Shown piece by piece: positions 6,001-7,947 of a stretch of DNA of 7,947 nucleotides. Below the pieces are notes generated by a model, which saw nothing but the letters and a program-made list of their open reading frames with translations, searched no databases and was not told where the DNA came from. The position numbers were made by a program, and so were the translations under genes. Positions within the stretch are counted from its first letter, which is position 1; the number at the start of each line of letters is the position of its first letter. Location of the stretch: the NCBI GenBank assembly GCA_013214275.1, contig JABSPP010000069.1:1-7947 (forward strand). The letters are read 5' to 3'. Origin of the DNA: Flavobacteriaceae bacterium (GTDB lineage Bacteria; Bacteroidota; Bacteroidia; Flavobacteriales; Flavobacteriaceae).

Positions 6001-7117
6001 TCTTAAACAATCTACCCACTTTAGCTATCATTTTCTCATTATTGGAATAATTCAGTTGATAGCAAGGCAATAAGGAAAACCATTCTAAAAATACAGCTAC
6101 ATTATTTGCGTTTTGAGAAATCCAAGAATCTGGAACTAGATACTCAAAAGCATCCATATTGGAAATGGGTTTGATCTCAAAATCGATATGCTTATCATAT
6201 TTAATAAAGATCAGAGCCTTGCACTGATAACGGGTATTGTAATCTGTATTCTTAGGAGGAATATAACGTACGGTCTTATTTAAGCGTTCATAGTGATATT
6301 CAGCAGCGCTTCTCAATGTTGGATAGTAAGGGAGTAATGTCTCGAGAGAGTTCTCTTTGATTGAAATTCCAGCAGGGAATGAATGCACCAATTGATCGTT
6401 ATCAATGGGCACAAAGTCGTCGGCTACACAATGAAAACCATGAGCCTGTAACAAGGCGAGAGATGTACTTTTCCCACTCCCAGAACCTCCTAAAAAAAGA
6501 ATTGTATCCTTTTTGTAGCTTAATGCAGATGCATGAAAAACTCCCATCCAATTGTCTTCGGGTTTCTCGTATATATACTCAATTATTTTCATCAAAAATT
6601 TTCCTTCAAAATAATGAATCTCCTCTCTACTCCATGAACCAGTAAGCTCATTTTCAAGATATAAAAGAGTCGTTTTACCATTGCTAAAAATGGTTGCTGT
6701 ATGATCAAAATCACACTCATTTGAGACTTCTAAATGAGCGATTTTGGGATGTGTTAATGAGTACTCAAACTCTGTTGTACATTCTACCTTAAACACTTTG
6801 GAATGGATTTGATAATATGTAGTAAACGCAAATTTGTCTGGGATTTCATGCTTCTTAAGGTCGGACTGTACCACTCTTTTTGGTGCTGTATTTGGGAAGA
6901 CCAATTTTTCTTTCAAATCACTAATAAAATCCATTGCTTTCTCACGTGGTACATGATGTTTGTTCATCAGTTCAAGTGCTAAATCCTCATTATTTTCTTG
7001 ATTGTATATGCGTTCTACAGCAGAGGCCACAAATGGATCAAGCATTAAATATTGGTTAGATCTTTCAAACCAAACTGCTGATTTCTTATCCATCTTCTTA
7101 ACAATCATTAAACTCAT
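5990..7117 (-). CDS. PqqD-like domain fused to an HprK-like serine kinase
   Basis: The 375-residue cytoplasmic protein has two parts. Residues about 10-75 (AVWFERSNQYLMLDP, helices, then EKAMDFISDLKEKL) look like a PqqD-type domain, the fold that serves as a peptide-recognition element in many RiPP pathways. Residues about 100-375 resemble HPr kinase: FHASAL (194-199), Walker A GGSGSGKST (210-218), ADDFVPI (232-238) with the Asp pair expected in catalysis and metal binding, and FPAGISIK (247-254). True HprK acts on phosphocarrier HPr and has a different N-terminal domain, so this is a diverged paralogue. Possible starts are Met1 (7117), Met4 (7108) and Met9 (7093); I keep the longest, preceded by GAAAGA-like purines. 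A six-codon frame (MSERSL) from 7134 ends in a stop overlapping this ATG and might couple translation. The substrate is unknown; the 53-residue peptide encoded just upstream is my first candidate. Confidence 0.78.
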   Translation of the reverse strand: MSLMIVKKMDKKSAVWFERSNQYLMLDPFVASAVERIYNQENNEDLALELMNKHHVPREKAMDFISDLKEKLVFPNTAPKRVVQSDLKKHEIPDKFAFTTYYQIHSKVFKVECTTEFEYSLTHPKIAHLEVSNECDFDHTATIFSNGKTTLLYLENELTGSWSREEIHYFEGKFLMKIIEYIYEKPEDNWMGVFHASALSYKKDTILFLGGSGSGKSTSLALLQAHGFHCVADDFVPIDNDQLVHSFPAGISIKENSLETLLPYYPTLRSAAEYHYERLNKTVRYIPPKNTDYNTRYQCKALIFIKYDKHIDFEIKPISNMDAFEYLVPDSWISQNANNVAVFLEWFSLLPCYQLNYSNNEKMIAKVGRLFKNGL

Positions 7118-7198
7118 AGTGATCTTTCACTCATTTAAACTTACAGGACTATTTGATATTTAACCATTCCCTTTTATTGAAGCATTGATTTTTATTCA

Positions 7199-7225
7199 GC
7201 CAACCCATCCCCATGGAAGGGTTGC
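7199..7225 (-). other. Inverted repeat in the leader of the kinase operon
   Basis: CAACCC at 7201-7206 faces GGGTTG at 7219-7224, with a further C/G pair possible across a bulge and a CCATGG palindrome (7211-7216) in the loop. It lies just downstream of the candidate -7 element of the kinase operon, close to the predicted RNA 5' end. No T run follows on either strand, so it is not an intrinsic terminator. It may stabilise the message or be a protein-binding site. Confidence 0.3.
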
Positions 7226-7226
7226 A

Positions 7227-7234
7227 CAAAAATA
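7227..7234 (-). promoter_or_regulatory. Candidate -7 promoter element for the kinase-nucleotidyltransferase operon
   Basis: Read on the minus strand, 7234-7227 is TATTTTTG, matching TAnnTTTG. No TTTG lies at the expected upstream distance; that region is the terminator stem. If used, transcription would start near 7220 and leave a leader of about 100 bases. An alternative is that the operon is expressed only by read-through of the terminator. Confidence 0.28.
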
Positions 7235-7239
7235 ACACC

Positions 7240-7274
7240 TATAAAAGAAAATAGCCCTTTACTAAGGGCTATTT
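7240..7274 (-). terminator. Intrinsic terminator after the small peptide gene
   Basis: AAATAGCCCTT (7249-7259) and AAGGGCTATTT (7264-7274) form a perfect 11-base-pair stem with a four-base loop. On the minus strand it is followed by TTTTCTTTTAT, a good U tract. It begins nine bases after the stop codon of the 53-residue peptide gene and lies upstream of the kinase operon, so it separates the two transcription units or throttles read-through between them. On the plus strand no T run follows. Confidence 0.85.
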
Positions 7275-7283
7275 GTCATTGTA

Positions 7284-7445
7284 TCAAAATCCATCTCCGG
7301 GAGCACCTGGAGAGGATGCTTGTGCTTTTTTGGGATGGAGAATCATATAAGTTCCTAATGCAGTCAGCGCTGCATATTTCCCATAATTACCAATCTTTTT
7401 CAAAGCATCTTTACGAGAAATATTTTTTTCATTCTTGTCGTTCAT
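7284..7445 (-). CDS. Small exported or precursor peptide, 53 residues
   Basis: The frame begins at an ATG (7443-7445), 13 bases after the stop of the T9SS protein gene, and ends in TGA just before a strong terminator. The product starts MNDKNEKNISRKDALKKIGN, followed by a hydrophobic run (YAALTALGTYMIL, 24-36), HPKKAQA (37-43), and a tail SSPGAPGDGF (44-53). SRKDALKK resembles a Tat motif with RK in place of RR, and AQA followed by SS resembles a signal peptidase I site, so the mature tail may be only ten residues. Nothing in the sequence supports the alternative of a standard enzyme or toxin. Its place next to a PqqD-HprK kinase and a nucleotidyltransferase suggests a modified-peptide precursor, with Ser44 or Ser45 as possible phosphorylation sites; this is inference. 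I do not recognise a named family. Coding is supported by the start-stop fit between neighbouring gene and terminator and by the signal-like composition. Confidence 0.72.
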   Translation of the reverse strand: MNDKNEKNISRKDALKKIGNYGKYAALTALGTYMILHPKKAQASSPGAPGDGF

Positions 7446-7458
7446 CTTCTATGGTATT

Positions 7459-7947
7459 TTACTGTTGGATAATTATTTTTTTGTTTAGTTTTCCATTTTT
7501 GGTCTTTAACTGAACCATGTAAATACCCATGCTCAGGTTAGGAAGTATAATATCATTAACACCAGCCCCTTCAAAGGAAGTACTTACAACTTGTTTTCCC
7601 AGAATACTGTAAATATGTACCTGAGTATCTCCTTGTTGAACTCCAACGATTCTAAGGGAATTGTCATCAGACAAATAAATACTAACATTGTTTAATTCAG
7701 CTTGATCAGTACTCAAAGGTTGAGTTTTTGTGTGAATGAAAAAACGTCCAACACCGTTTGAAGTATTGGTGAATGTTGTTTGAAAGGTAGAAGAATCATC
7801 TAAAAGAGTAAAGGAATTATCGTCCTTATCTTCTAAATACACATGAATGCCTGTTGGAAGGTTTGTTGAGGTTGCTGAAATAATAATTTCAGTTCCAGAA
7901 GTGGCATTGATTCCTACTGGGATGACCATATTTTCAAAGTCGTTGTT
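7459..7947 (-). CDS. T9SS type A sorting-domain protein (C-terminal part; gene begins outside window)
   Basis: The frame is open to the right edge, so only the last 162 residues are seen and the ATG at 7929 is internal. The first part (LPTGIHVYLEDKDDNSFTLL at visible residues 30-49, then strands ending GVGRFFIHT) is the beta module that often precedes the sorting domain in flavobacterial exported proteins. Residues about 88-162 are the type A sorting domain itself: VSIYLSDDNSLRIVG, VHIYSILGKQV (110-120), NLSMGIYMVQL (137-147) and the basic, hydrophobic end LNKKIIIQQ. In such proteins this domain directs passage through the type IX secretion system and is removed at the surface. The functional domains lie outside the window. 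The stop codon is 13 bases from the small peptide gene, so both probably share a transcript. Confidence 0.88.
   Translation of the reverse strand, partial: NNDFENMVIPVGINATSGTEIIISATSTNLPTGIHVYLEDKDDNSFTLLDDSSTFQTTFTNTSNGVGRFFIHTKTQPLSTDQAELNNVSIYLSDDNSLRIVGVQQGDTQVHIYSILGKQVVSTSFEGAGVNDIILPNLSMGIYMVQLKTKNGKLNKKIIIQQ

Noticed and set aside
6361..6645. Plus-strand frame inside the kinase gene
   Set aside because: Antisense shadow with no recognisable domain; the opposite frame has clear HprK motifs.
5990..7117. True HPr kinase/phosphorylase of carbon regulation
   Set aside because: The N-terminal domain is PqqD-like, the catalytic part is diverged, and no HPr or PTS gene is nearby.
4924..7445. 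Lasso peptide cluster
   Set aside because: The kinase and nucleotidyltransferase types do occur in lasso loci, but no asparagine-synthetase-like cyclase or lasso protease is in the window, and the peptide tail has no Gly followed by Asp/Glu at positions 7-9 with a suitable loop (it starts SSPGAPGD).
7316..7513. Plus-strand frame across the small peptide gene
   Set aside because: Composition (Phe/Ser/Cys runs) is typical of an antisense shadow, and it spans the peptide gene and the T9SS gene end.
1..7947. tRNA, rRNA, CRISPR arrays, insertion sequences or attachment sites
   Set aside because: I saw no cloverleaf, spaced direct repeats, transposase fragment or integrase-site duplication.

Overview
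The window looks like chromosomal DNA from a marine-type member of the Flavobacteriaceae (Bacteroidota). The evidence is the low GC content, a type IX secretion (T9SS) C-terminal sorting domain, many lipoproteins, TAnnTTTG-type promoter elements in place of Shine-Dalgarno and -35/-10 signals, a type-B L31 protein of Bacteroidota type, and a palindromic intergenic element that I recall from other flavobacterial genomes. The taxon is inferred, not confirmed.

Layout, left half. A truncated rpmE2 (ribosomal protein L31 type B) leaves the left edge on the minus strand. It has a good promoter and a roughly 100-base leader. Divergent from it are two plus-strand lipoprotein genes: a plant/bacterial-type glutaminyl-peptide cyclotransferase with an extra N-terminal beta domain, and a right-handed beta-helix surface lipoprotein. 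A 290-base gap follows, containing the palindromic repeat and an intact promoter. That promoter reads into the remains of an M28-family peptidase lipoprotein gene, broken by a frameshift in a T run and by a large internal deletion. Next comes an intact mpl-type murein tripeptide ligase gene, used in peptidoglycan recycling. It may now depend on the dead gene's promoter.

Layout, right half. All genes here are on the minus strand and converge on mpl with a 17-base overlap at the 3' ends. In transcription order they are: the C-terminal end of a T9SS-exported protein; 13 bases later a 53-residue peptide gene that is easily missed; a strong intrinsic terminator; a kinase that fuses a PqqD-like domain to an HprK-like domain; and, overlapping it by 11 bases, a nucleotidyltransferase of the NTP_transf_5 type.

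The right half is the part most likely to be new. The small peptide has a basic, Tat-like start (SRKDALKK), a hydrophobic stretch, an AQA signal-peptidase-like site, and a short Ser/Pro/Gly tail (SSPGAPGDGF). It sits beside a kinase carrying a possible peptide-recognition domain and a nucleotidyltransferase. This is the gene logic of a ribosomally made, post-translationally modified peptide, with phosphorylation followed by a second transfer. There are no lasso, lanthipeptide or radical-SAM enzymes in view. The modification, its target and the link to the T9SS protein are inference; the gene order, motifs and terminator are read from the sequence.
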